Assembly: GCA_030374805.1 (NCBI GenBank)
Contig: JARGSG010000045.1
Location: 62,001-126,000, forward strand
Length of the DNA stretch: 64,000 bases
Reading direction: 5' to 3'
Origin: Gracilaria gracilis
Lineage: Eukaryota > Rhodophyta > Florideophyceae > Gracilariales > Gracilariaceae
Shown: positions 55,043-64,000 of the stretch, piece after piece
Numbering within the stretch: the stretch's first letter is position 1
Layout of the letters: each line of letters starts with the position of its first letter
Program-made: the position numbers and the translations under genes
Notes under the pieces: model-generated
Seen by the model: the letters and a program-made list of their open reading frames with translations, nothing else
Databases searched by the model: none
Told to the model about the DNA's origin: nothing

Positions 55043-57905
55043 TTAACTTTTCGACGGAGGACTTTCTTCGGGCCTGATCCGATCTACATAGAAGTGTGTT
55101 AGAAGTCCCCTTCCCCCCTTTTGCTCAACTGTTTGCGAAGCGAACGAGCGAGTGGCATTCACCGCCAAATTCTGTCGGCGCTCATTCTCGATATCATTTG
55201 AGCTTGGACTCAGTGCCATACACCTCCGGTCATTTGAACGAACTCGTCGCATAAATGCACGTTTTTCATTCGACTCTCTTGGAGACGAAGATACAGAGGC
55301 GGCAGAAATCGATTTGAAAACTGGGCTTGACCGTCGACTAACAGTGTTCGGAGCGGGAGAGACGGAGGCGGACATAGTCCTACCCAACCTAGAACGACTG
55401 CCACTCTTTTTCTTCTTGGGGGCTGAGGAGTCGGAGTTCCTCTGTAACGAAATCGTTGGACGAACTGCAAATTCATCTTCAGCGGGAGCTCGTACTTGAT
55501 TTTGAGATGATGTAAACGGGCGCGCTACCATGGGTGACATAGGGCGACGAACAGCTGGCGACTTGGGCCTCGACATGCGGTTTGATGACGTGCTCCCCAC
55601 AGCCTGCGATTGTGGTCGTTGCGTGGCTGTAGAAACTGTAGCTGCTGTAACGGCGGCGGTGACCACGGCGACGTTACGAGAGCTGGATTACTGTTGTTGT
55701 TGAACAATAACTTGATTGTTAGATTCAGCTATAGCTTCTTCAGCTACCGCACGTTCCGGATCAAAATCATTCACTTCCTCGTCGGAGTTTTCATAAAACG
55801 CGGGGCGCATTTCATTGGGCTTTGCTGCCACTTTCTGCCTCGGTTCAAGAACGGGGAGTAACTGAAAGCTTGCCTCCCAAACAGGAGGGGTTGCAGGGCG
55901 TGATATGCGATTCACTTGACCACGTGCAGCCCGAATATCATCAAGCTTTCGCTCGAAATTCTTTGCAGCAGCAACGGCGACGCCCGTAGCCGCAACTGCA
56001 GTGGCATTCGCCTTAGGGGCAGGAGATATGGGAGATGGGCTAGGCATGACAGATGAAGTCATTGAAGGGTGCAAAATAAAATGAGCAGAGGAGCGGGCGT
56101 GATTTTGTTCAGTGTTAGCATCACGAACAGAATGTCGTGATCGGGAGAGGCGACGCTTGACAGAGAACGATGCGTCAATGGGATCATTCCCCTTGGAAGA
56201 TGAGCTGGCTGCTCCAGGGTTGCTTGGGCTAGACCGTTGGCCGTGAGAGGTAGCATACCCATCACCTGCCCAGGTGGTATCATCATATGGAGCAGGAATA
56301 TCGTTCACAGCGCGATCTGAGTCGCGAGTATCCTCCACCTCAAGGCCCGTAGAATGTGTCTGTGCTCCCTCTAGAGCAGTGTGCGGTGGAAGCTGACGGC
56401 ATCTTTTGGTAGACGATAAGGGTGTCTGACTGCGTGCGTCTGTGTGAGTGAGAAAGGTATTGCGGATGAACATTGTTTTGCTCTCGCAGTGGTTCCGCAC
56501 GCAAGTATGACAAAGGAGTAAGTCTCATAGTCGATTCAACCCTATTAGCAGCGGTAGTCGTAGCAGTGCCAGCAGATGGTTGTAACGCTGCCAGTTCCGC
56601 TGGAGAGTCATCAAGCTTCACGTTGAAACGATTAGCGAGCTTCTCCAGCTTGGCGACAATAGACTTTGCGGAAGGTCGCTTGTGTGGGTTCTGCGCCCAA
56701 CAACGTTCGACAAGTCGGCGCACGGTCTTGGAAACTACTGTTTCATCCAAGGCTATTGCCGGACGGTCGCTGCGAACAAAGACGCGCACGTAAACATCGG
56801 AGAGAGACACGCCAGCCCATGGGACTCTGCCAGTCAGCATCTCCCAAAATAACACGCCCAGTGCATAGATGTCACGCTTCTTTGCCATTTCATCATAACG
56901 AGGTTCATCAGCTTCATCATCTTCGCCAGGACGTATTACGTTAGAATTATCACCGCCAAAGGCTTCGGGTGCCAAGTACGAATAGGTGGCTTCAAGTCGA
57001 CCGGGCTCCATGATGTTCTGCGTAACAGTACCGCCGCCGGTATCCTTATCAATGTATTTGCTTAATCCAAAGTGTGCAATCTTAGCACACACAGATGAGG
57101 CAAAGGTGCGACTTTGGGGCGATATTTGCTCGGTGAGGAGAATGTTTGCGCTCTTAACATCGCGATGAGCGACGCCTTCATCATGAAGGTAAAGAATACC
57201 TCTAGCCACATCCAACGAAATTAGCACAAAGCTTGAGATCGGAAGGCCGGCGGCCGGCTGTAAGCGATTGAGATTCTCGCACAGATTTCTACCTTGCATA
57301 AGCTCGGTGACGAGCAAGATATTTCGCTGCGAGTTAAGACCCGCCTCTTGATCTCATGCAGTGCCTATAAATTGCGCAACATATGGACTTTGCAGCCGTG
57401 ATGCGTTTCGAAGCTCTCGCCGGAGGCCATCTTCGGTAGCGAATGATTCGCTCATGGTACGTATGCATTTGACGGCGACCGGTTGGGCGGCATACACACC
57501 GCGATACACGACAGCAGACGCGCCGCGCCCCACTTCATTGGCCAGTGAGTGCGACGAATTACAAGGTCGCGATGAACAACGGCAGAAAGTTCCGGCGCGG
57601 GCAGTTGGTTCTGAGGTGGGGCGGCGCAGAGTTGCAAGGCGGCGACAGCCTCAAAGCTCTTTAGAAAGCTGGCGAGCGCGGCGTTACACACGGGACATCG
57701 CAGCGCGGACGGCGGCTCTTCGTCGTTGTCGTCGGAGGCTGTGGAGGTGTACGAAAGCGACGCGGTGTCATCGCGCGGAGACGGTGTTGCAGGCGGGGCA
57801 TCGCGCCCTGCACAAGCCTTTCAAAGAGAATGGCCGCAGACGACGGACACCATGGGAAGATGGCGGTCGGCATCAAAGGCGGTACCACACGCGGGGCAGT
57901 GGCTC
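55043..57905 (-). pseudogene. RING finger-protein kinase gene (TKL-like), broken
   Basis: Reading leftward, a RING-like start (CPACGTAFD, VVCGHSL, then KAC, then CPVCNAAL) leads into a kinase. That has a glycine loop GRGASAVVY, VAVKCI with the ATP-binding Lys, LLVTELMQG, HRDVKSAN with the catalytic Asp, APEAF and DIYALGVLFWEMLTGRVPW. A long Ser/Pro-rich tail follows to 55043. Breaks: TGA 57821-57823 exactly where the fifth RING Cys is expected, a one-base slip near 57540-57570, TGA 57354-57356, another slip near 56460-56500, and TAA 55688-55690. The Mg-binding DFG is HFG (CAC at 57072-57074). Either a pseudogene or a divergent allele in decay. Confidence 0.75.
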
Positions 57906-57944
57906 GGGCGAGACGGTATGGTGAAAGGCGAGGGGCGCGGTGGG

Positions 57945-58330
57945 AGACGCGCAGAAGGGGGGAGGTAAAGAAAAGGGGAGAGGGGGGGAAGAGCGGAGGA
58001 CGGAAGGGGGAGGAAGGGGAAGAGAGACGGGGGAGGAGAAACGGTGGGGAGCGCACGAGTCGATAGGGGGTGAAGCGGAGACGAGAGGGGCGCGCTTGAA
58101 CTGGGGCGGGGGAGGGGTGGAGGGATGGTGGCGGCGCGGCAGTTGCTTGTTGCAGCGCGTTTGTGCGCACCGCTGGAGCACGCCACTGGCGACGCTGCTG
58201 TGCTCTGGTGGTGCGCGTCGCACGCCGCCACCTGCGCGCGCGCCGCCTGTCGGAAGTGAACGGCGCGCTGCTGAAAGCAGTACGCACTGATAGCGCTGAC
58301 AGAGCGCAGTTTGTATATAAATGGCCAACC
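57945..58330 (-). promoter_or_regulatory. Pyrimidine-rich promoter region of the RING-kinase gene
   Basis: On the minus strand the stretch 57945-58075 is almost pure C/T (purine-rich on the plus strand), and a TATATA motif lies at about 58313-58319. It probably served the broken kinase gene. Frames overlapping it are low-complexity artefacts. Confidence 0.45.
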
Positions 58331-58691
58331 AGCAACGCACTCAATTTTGCGTTTCTTCGGGCGCACTTTTGGTGTTTATTCGCCTATTTTTGACGCCGGA
58401 AAGCGCCTACGCGTGAGACGGCCGCGAGCGAAATCAATTTGACACATGAATAATGGCTAGTGTGCATCCGTCTACTTACTTTCTGTCGCTGTAGTTGATA
58501 CAAAAGCATGAGATTGCATGCCTCCACCTGCCACGCGTGCATTGTGTACACGGTAGCTACCGCGTTCGCAAACCGCTCATTAAGGTGTCCATCGCCTCCG
58601 AGCTGGAAGCTCCGATTTGCGCTCCATCGCGACTGCACCCCGTTCGTGGCATTTGTCTTTCCTCAGCTTCTTCTCGTCGCATCGCTCAAAC
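58331..58691. other. Spacer between divergent kinase and RPT5 pseudogenes
   Basis: No gene. It probably held the promoter of the RPT5 copy. Confidence 0.35.
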
Positions 58692-59974
58692 ATGGCCGCT
58701 GCTGCGCTCGGCGATATCGCCTGCGAGCTCATGCAAGATGACTTGCTGGACCAAGAAATCCTCCACGCGCCCGTCGACGAGTTACTCATGCGCGTGCGCT
58801 TGTTGGAGACTGAAATGAAGGTGCTTCGTAGCGAGAGACAGCGTCTCACACACGAGAAGAACCACATCACGGAGAAGACCTGTCTCAAAACAGACAAAGT
58901 GAAGCTTAACAAGCTGCTTCCGTATCTGGTCGAAACTATCGTCTAGATTCTTGATATCGCAGGGGAGGATGAGGAGGATGGCGCAAACGTCGATCTTGAC
59001 TCGCAGCGGAAGAGCAAGGCGGTTATGCTCAAGACTTCCACTACACAGACTATATTCTTGCCTGTGATTGGACTTGCTCCCGCGGAAGAAGTCAAGCCGG
59101 GCGATCTGGTTGGCGTCAACAGAGATTCCTATCTTATTCTGGAATAACTACCTGCAGAGTATGACTCGCGAGTAAAGGCCATGGATGTTGACGAGAAGCC
59201 CACAGAGTCGTAAGCAGACGTCGTTGGACTTGACAAGCAGAGCCAAGAGCTTGTAGAAGCCGTTGTACTACCATCAACCGAAAAGGAGCGTTTCGATGCC
59301 GTGGGAATTCGACCGCCGAAGGGCGTGCTTATGTATGGCCCTCCCGGTGTTAGAAAGACGCTTTTAGCTCGTGCGTGTGCTGCGCAGACAAACGCTACTG
59401 TACCTTCTTGAAACTTATGGGTCCACAAGTTGTGCAGATGCTCATTGGCGATAATACAAAACTCGTGCGTGATGCTTCTGCGCTGGCGAAGGAAAAGGGT
59501 CCAATCATTATCTTTATTGATGAATTGGATACCATTGGTACCAAGCGATTTGATTCCGAGCTGAGTGGCGATCGAGAGGTGGAGAGAACTATTCTTGAGT
59601 TTCTCAATCAACTTGACGGCTTTTCTTCAGATGGCAATATCAAGGTGGTTGCTGCCACTTATCGCGTGGATGTTCTGGATCGAAAGTTGCTGAAGTCCGG
59701 TCAAATTGAAAGAAAGATTGAGTTTGTGTTACGGGACGAAAGTGCGCGCACGATTATCCTGCAGATTTATTCTCGAAAGATGAATGTGAACAAGGATGTC
59801 AACTTCAGAGAGATTGCTGCGCAATGTCAGCAATTTGATTCTGCACAGTTGAAGACGGTAATAATTAAGGCGGGTATGGTGGCTTTGAGAAATGATCGGG
59901 ACGAGATTGTTCATGAGGACTTTGTTGAAGGTGTATTGGCTGTGCAGGCGAAGAAGAAGGGCTCGTTGCATTAA
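58692..59974 (+). pseudogene. 26S proteasome regulatory ATPase RPT5 (PSMC3), broken copy
   Basis: The frame from ATG 58692 follows RPT5 along its whole length: a coiled coil, [98 protein letters not shown] and a C-terminus near [13 protein letters not shown]. Stops occur at 58944-58946 (TAG), 59145-59147 (TAA) and 59211-59213 (TAA), plus a one-base slip near 59395-59405. The Walker A GPPGTGKT is GPPGVRKT (59340-59360) and the sensor region RSGRLDRK is KSGQIERK. It has no introns. A functional RPT5 must exist elsewhere, since the protein is essential in eukaryotes. Confidence 0.93.
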
Positions 59975-60439
59975 TATTCGTAAACAACGCTTTTTTTTTG
60001 ACTATCAATCGTGCTGTGTTCTTTAACTAGAATGGACGCGAGCAGTTTTGCTTCGCTGGGATCTTTGAGAAAACGGCCAAGCGTTTGGATGGGTAGTTTG
60101 CAGCAATAATTGCAGCTCTTCGAAAGGAAAGCGACTGCGCGGCGGCGGACGCAACGAGGCGCACTAAATGCGTAAATGAAAGCTCACTGTCGCCTCACAG
60201 CGGCGCCGGTTCGCCGTGTGCTACACAGGCTTTCAAGACACGCTGTGCTGGCGAAGTGTCTGACTGGTCGTCGCCCGTGCTAGCTCCCACCCCTCTCTTC
60301 GGCTCCCGTCGTTCTCGCCACATTTTGTCCCGCAGCACCTTCTTCCCCGGCCTGTCTTTTTCTTTCTTTAGCGCGCTCTAGCTTGGAGGTGCTGACTGCG
60401 TACAGACCCGCTTTTTTGCTTTTTGGCACCAAAGTGTTC
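59975..60439. other. Spacer between RPT5 and ALG11 pseudogenes
   Basis: No gene. A poly-T run (TTTTTTTTT) lies near 59991-59999. Confidence 0.35.
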
Positions 60440-61902
60440 TTGCTTGTTAACGATTGGTGTTCTCTCGGCGACCGAATTCACAAGATGGGTACACTATGCG
60501 TTAGTTACCTATGCGGTACTTTTGGTGCTGTTCGCGCTTCTGGGATTTCGCAAGAACCTGCGTCGAAAGCGCAAGGATCTCATAAAGCTTCTACATTGAT
60601 CGTGGTGGATTGGATTTCTACACCCGCACAGTCTTGAAGGTGGTGGCGGTGAACCCGTTCTCTTGTGCGCAGTACTTGCACTGAAGAAGTTGTGGTTACA
60701 CAGTCACATCGTGGTGTACTCGGCATGGAAGAGAGCAGGCGTAAGTTTTTCAAACGCAGTGGCAAAGTCTTGCCAGCGAGTTGGTTCGCAGTTTGGACTG
60801 TACCTGTCTGAGATTGATTTCGAACCGGTTGATATATCGGAGCTTGCTCCTCTAGTTGATGGATTTAGATATTCCCGTTTCACGCTGTTGCTCCAGGCTT
60901 TGCGCGCTTTGCGCGCTTTGCGTATGCGTGCCAAGGCTTATGAAAAACAGCCGGTTGAACTTCTTGTGGACACCGCCAATCAGAGCTTCGCTTTGATTGT
61001 GCCCAAGCTGCTGGGCTCTGAGACGATGGCATACGTACATGACCCTACCATCTCAACCGCTATGCTGTGGTTCGTACGCTCAAGAAAGATGCAGTTTAAT
61101 AACGACGCGCGCATTGCTTCTTCGCGCGTGAAAACTGTTGTGAAGGTGGAGTACTCCAAGCTGTTCGCCATGCTGTACACCTTGACAGCGCGACTTGTGG
61201 ACATCAAAGTGGCGAATTCGAGCTGGACCGCTTCGAACTTGCGCGCACTTTGGAGTAGGCGAATCCACCGCATCTTCCCGCCGTGCAAGTTGGATATGCA
61301 GCTGAATGACGTGGAACGCCAGTACGGGTTGATTTTGTCTCTAGGCCAGTTTCTCGCCGAGAAGAACCATGAGCTGCAGTTGGAGATGATGCGCGTGTTG
61401 CACAACAAGCACGTGGAAGTGAAGTGCAGACTGGTGATGATCGTAGGCGCGCGCAACGAGCGAGATCGGCAACGAGCCGCAAGGCTGCGCCAAAGCGCAG
61501 AAAAAGAAGGGTTGGCGGTGCGAGTGAGCGCACGCAGCGAGGAGGTGCAGAGCACGCTGAAGTGGGGTTAGGTGGGCGTTCGCACAAAGCGCGACAAGCA
61601 CTTTGGCATCTCGGTGGTGATGCTGCAAACGCACGGGGTGGTGGCTGTGGTGGTGGTGCCCCGCAGCAGCGGCGTGGAGAGCGACATCGTGCGCGACGGA
61701 AGCAACGGGCTGCTGGTGAGCTCGAGCGAGGAGACGCCGACGCAGTGGGCGCGCTGATGCGCAACGACGCTACGGCGAGGCGGCTGCGCGACGAGGGGTG
61801 CAGCGGCTGCGCGGCGAGGGGGGCAGCGGCTGCGCGCGCTTTGCAGACGACATGTTCTGCAACCGCTTCAGCCAAGTGGTGGACGAGAACTTGCGCATCT
61901 GA
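60440..61902 (+). pseudogene. ALG11 alpha-1,2-mannosyltransferase, broken copy
   Basis: A membrane segment (LVTYAVLLVLFALLGF) and basic stretch lead into GFLHPHSLEGGGGEPVLLCAV, then AYVHDPTISTAMLWFV, ANSSWTASNLRALW, PPCKLDMQ, SLGQFLAEKNHELQLE, GARNERDRQRAARL, DKHFGISVVML and a tail ending RFSQVVDENLRI (TGA 61900-61902). This is the ALG11 order; ALG11 adds the fourth and fifth mannoses to the dolichol-linked oligosaccharide on the cytosolic face of the ER. Stops are TGA 60597-60599 and TAG 61569-61571, with a frame change near 61750. Conserved positions are also altered (GGGGER to GGGGEP, HYPT to HDPT, EHFGI..VE to KHFGI..ML), so decay is not just a sequencing error. Confidence 0.88.
60893..60925 (+). 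repeat. Short GCGCTTT tandem repeat inside the ALG11 copy
   Basis: The unit TTTGCGCGC is repeated about three times, giving the peptide ALRALRALR. It is an expansion within the pseudogene. Confidence 0.6.
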
Positions 61903-61978
61903 CAGAGTGAAGATATAAGGCGCGGGGGCGCCGTTTGGGGCTGCGCCTGAAAAGAAAGTGTGCGCGGCCCGTGATGTG

Positions 61979-62075
61979 CTCGCTCGCACGCGCTGCGCAC
62001 TCGCACGCGCTGCACACTCGCTGCGCACTCGCTGCGCACTCGCTGCGCACCTGCACGCGTTGCGCACTCGCGTTT
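61979..62075. repeat. GC-rich minisatellite (GCTGCGCACTC-type unit)
   Basis: About eight imperfect copies of an 11-12-bp unit (variants GCTGCGCACTC and GCACGC-GCTGCGCACTC) lie between the ALG11 and channel pseudogenes. A second GC-rich run (CGCTGCTGCCGCC twice) follows at about 62240-62270. Confidence 0.7.
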
Positions 62076-62279
62076 GGGACTGTTCGGAGAAGTAATAAGA
62101 CCGCCGCGTCCGTGTGCCGCGCCGGGCGCTCGATGTGTGCGCGCACGCGCGAGGTTGCTGCCTCTTTGCTCTGCGTCTCTGCTGCGATTCGTCTGTGCCC
62201 GCTGCCGCCGTCGTTGAGCCAAGCGCCGTTGCTTGGTGCCGCCTGCTGCTGCCGCCCGCTGCTGCCGCCCGCTGCGTGC

Positions 62280-64000
62280 AATGCCGAGCGAATGTTCGTT
62301 TCCACTATCATCTGCATCATGTATGTGTACACATCACTCTCTCGTTCCTTATCTCCCAGAAATTCGTCGCCGTCGTCCTCTACTTCAACATTTTCTGCAA
62401 GCTTTTGTACGCCACGCGCCCGCTTTCCTTCGTGCTCGGCCTTGAAGCCATTGTGGACGTCTTCAGTCTGGCTTCTCTGCTCATGGCAAAGCGAACCCAT
62501 TGGATTAACTTTTCTTTTCTTCAGTTTTACGTCATATTTTCGCACTGCTTTCAGATAGAACCTACGCTAAATATTTACTTCATGGTTAGGAGTTCACCAT
62601 TTCATCGCTAACTGCCGCGCTTGGCCCTCGAGTTCATTGTATTCATCTACGTGTTTGCGTCAGGTCTGCAGCTCTTCGAGCAGCTGGGAGAGCCTTGGGA
62701 GACTTCGATTGGCACCTCCTTTGACCTCACACTCGCCACTTCGTTTTACTTTACCGTTGTTACTATATTCGCAGTGGGCTTTGGTGACTTTGTTCCATTC
62801 ACAATGCTGGGCCGACTGTCGATCATCTTCATCATTGTGTTTTGCGCCTACCTAGTTTCTCGTAAAATTGGCCAAGTTGTCGATGTTGTCTAGGGGTTGC
62901 GCCGCGGACTGGGCTCGTTTGTCAATGCTGAGGGCACCGATCATTTCTTCATATGCGGAAACGTAAAATGGGAGTACCTCAACGCCTTTGTGCTCGAGTT
63001 TTATGGCGATGACAGAAATGCCAAGACGAAGCTCGTTATCATATGCGATGAGCCGAACTGGTCCGAAACCGTATGGATCAACTTCTTTACTTCCAACATT
63101 CAATTTCGTGATAACGTCACGTATCTCGAGGGCTCATGCGTCACACGTGATGACTTCATTCGCGCACAGGTGGAGACATCAAAGACTGTATTCATACTCA
63201 ACAACCAGCATAACCCAGACACTTATGCGGAAGACTCCGAAACTCTTAAGCGAATTCTTACTATTAGGTCCTACACGCCAAATCTCCCTATATACTCCAT
63301 GTGTGCTCTTCGTGATTTTATTTTGCAAATCACGTTTGATCTTGAGCAAGTCGATGAAAAAGACGACGCGGAAGAAGTGACGTCTCGAAGAGCATCCGGA
63401 ATGAACCTGTGTTCCCAGACGATGGACCCATCTTCGCCAGATATGGCAGGCTTGTCTTCTCTTGCTGACGAACTTAATCCTCATATGGGTGACTTCGAGG
63501 ACGAAGGTGATGACGATGATGGACTGCTTGTTGCGTCGTATGACGGCTCGTCAGATTTGAAGTCTGAGGCTCTCTGTATGCAAGAAATCGAAATGTCGCT
63601 CTTGGCGAAGAATGTCTTCTGCAACGGCATATCTACTCTGTTGGCAAACTTGATTCTTCGCCTCACTCTAATGCTGAAAGATGAGGACCCGATGTGGGCT
63701 TGAGAGTACAAGCTTGGTACCGAATGTCGCCTCGAGTAGGTCAAATTACACATGCAGCTGACGAACAGGAAATTCGGAGATATCGCTGTTATCATGTATG
63801 ATTATGGTGTTATTCCAGTTGCAACGAAACGGTTTATAGACAAGAAATGGAGAGCAGTAACACCGGACACGAATACTAACCTTAACTCTATCGCTTTGAT
63901 AATTACCTTTCACTAGACAGAGTATCCGGATACCGTCATGGCTGCAATTGCCAACTGCGTTACAGGAAGGTTCTCGGACTCCGGTTCAGGAAGCACTGAA
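62280..64000 (+). pseudogene. BK/Slo-type potassium channel, broken and running off the window
   Basis: A membrane domain with an S2-S4-like part (VVLYFNIFCKLLYATRP, FVLGLEAIVDVFSLASL, WINFSFLQFY) is followed by the pore TSFYFTVVTIFAVGFGDFVP, whose filter VGFGD (62774-62788) marks a K+ channel. The cytosolic RCK1 domain follows: FFICGNVKWEYLNAFVLEF, then VTYLEGSCVTRDDF and IYSMCALRDFILQ. The distal RKFGDIAVIMYDYGVIP part is also visible. Stops in frame are TAA 62609-62611, TAG 62891-62893 and TGA 63701-63703, with more after 63735. A frame change near 62345-62360 separates S1. BK channels open on Ca2+ and depolarisation. Confidence 0.88.

Noticed and set aside
57661-58393. Overlapping long frames on both strands in the purine-rich tract
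   Set aside because: They are low-complexity frames (Pro/Ser or Gly/Arg runs) produced by a C/T-rich promoter tract. Only the RING part in one minus frame is meaningful.
55043-64000. Reassigned stop codons explaining the in-frame stops of the right-hand genes
   Set aside because: All three stop codons occur in frame, frameshifts are present too, and TGA is the true stop of enolase and SKP1 in this same window.
55043-64000. RIP-type C-to-T mutation as the source of stops
   Set aside because: Several stops need changes other than C to T or G to A (for example GAG to TAG), and slips are present.
1-64000. CRISPR arrays, rRNA genes or prokaryotic operons
   Set aside because: No spaced identical repeats and no rRNA-like stretches were seen. 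Introns and gene content are eukaryotic.

Overview
This is a 64 kb piece of a eukaryotic nuclear chromosome. It has short spliceosomal introns (about 64-193 bp), tight clusters of intron-poor housekeeping genes, and many transposable elements. The gene content (intron-less enolase, a Rab1/YPT1 GTPase with a dicysteine tail, HUS1, SKP1, an SLC17/ANTR-type transporter) and the transposon mix (Ty3/gypsy, PIF/Harbinger-like, pogo-like, CACTA) fit a unicellular or simple alga. A red alga is my best guess, held with low to moderate confidence because no marker gene in the window settles it.

Layout. 1-4.7 kb: the 3' end of a Ty3/gypsy-type element, with a pol tail carrying a chromodomain-like motif, a decayed antisense gene and a candidate LTR. 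4.7-9.7 kb: a PIF/Harbinger-type DNA transposon whose accessory gene was split by an LTR element. A later inversion flipped half of that gene, one LTR and one terminal repeat. 9.7-19.5 kb: a clean block of host genes: enolase (+), Rab1 (+), HUS1 (-), SKP1 (+) and an MFS anion/phosphate transporter (-). 19.7-32.2 kb: a second DDE transposon with convergent transposase and SANT-like genes. A solo LTR sits inside its transposase, and a nearly complete 9.3 kb Ty3/gypsy element (target duplication AGAAA) sits between the two genes. 32.9-44.7 kb: decayed transposons, namely an IS5/PIF-like transposase, a pogo/DDE_1 transposase, a minus-strand C2H2-plus-transposase element and a Ulp1-type protease remnant. 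45.5-54.9 kb: a CACTA (En/Spm) element with a TNP2 transposase divergent from an RG-rich partner protein, subterminal repeats at the left and a third basic ORF at the right. 55-64 kb: a run of host-type genes (RING-kinase, proteasome ATPase RPT5, ALG11 mannosyltransferase, BK-type potassium channel), every one of which carries stops or frameshifts.

The most interesting single observation is in Rab1. The only joining of good splice sites that restores the P-loop (GDSGVGKS) uses an exon of two nucleotides (GG, 14033-14034) between two introns. Other points worth following are an antisense gene between pol and the 3' LTR shared by two different Ty3/gypsy elements, the inversion that can be traced through target duplications, and the sharp contrast between the intact host genes on the left and the four adjacent broken ones on the right.
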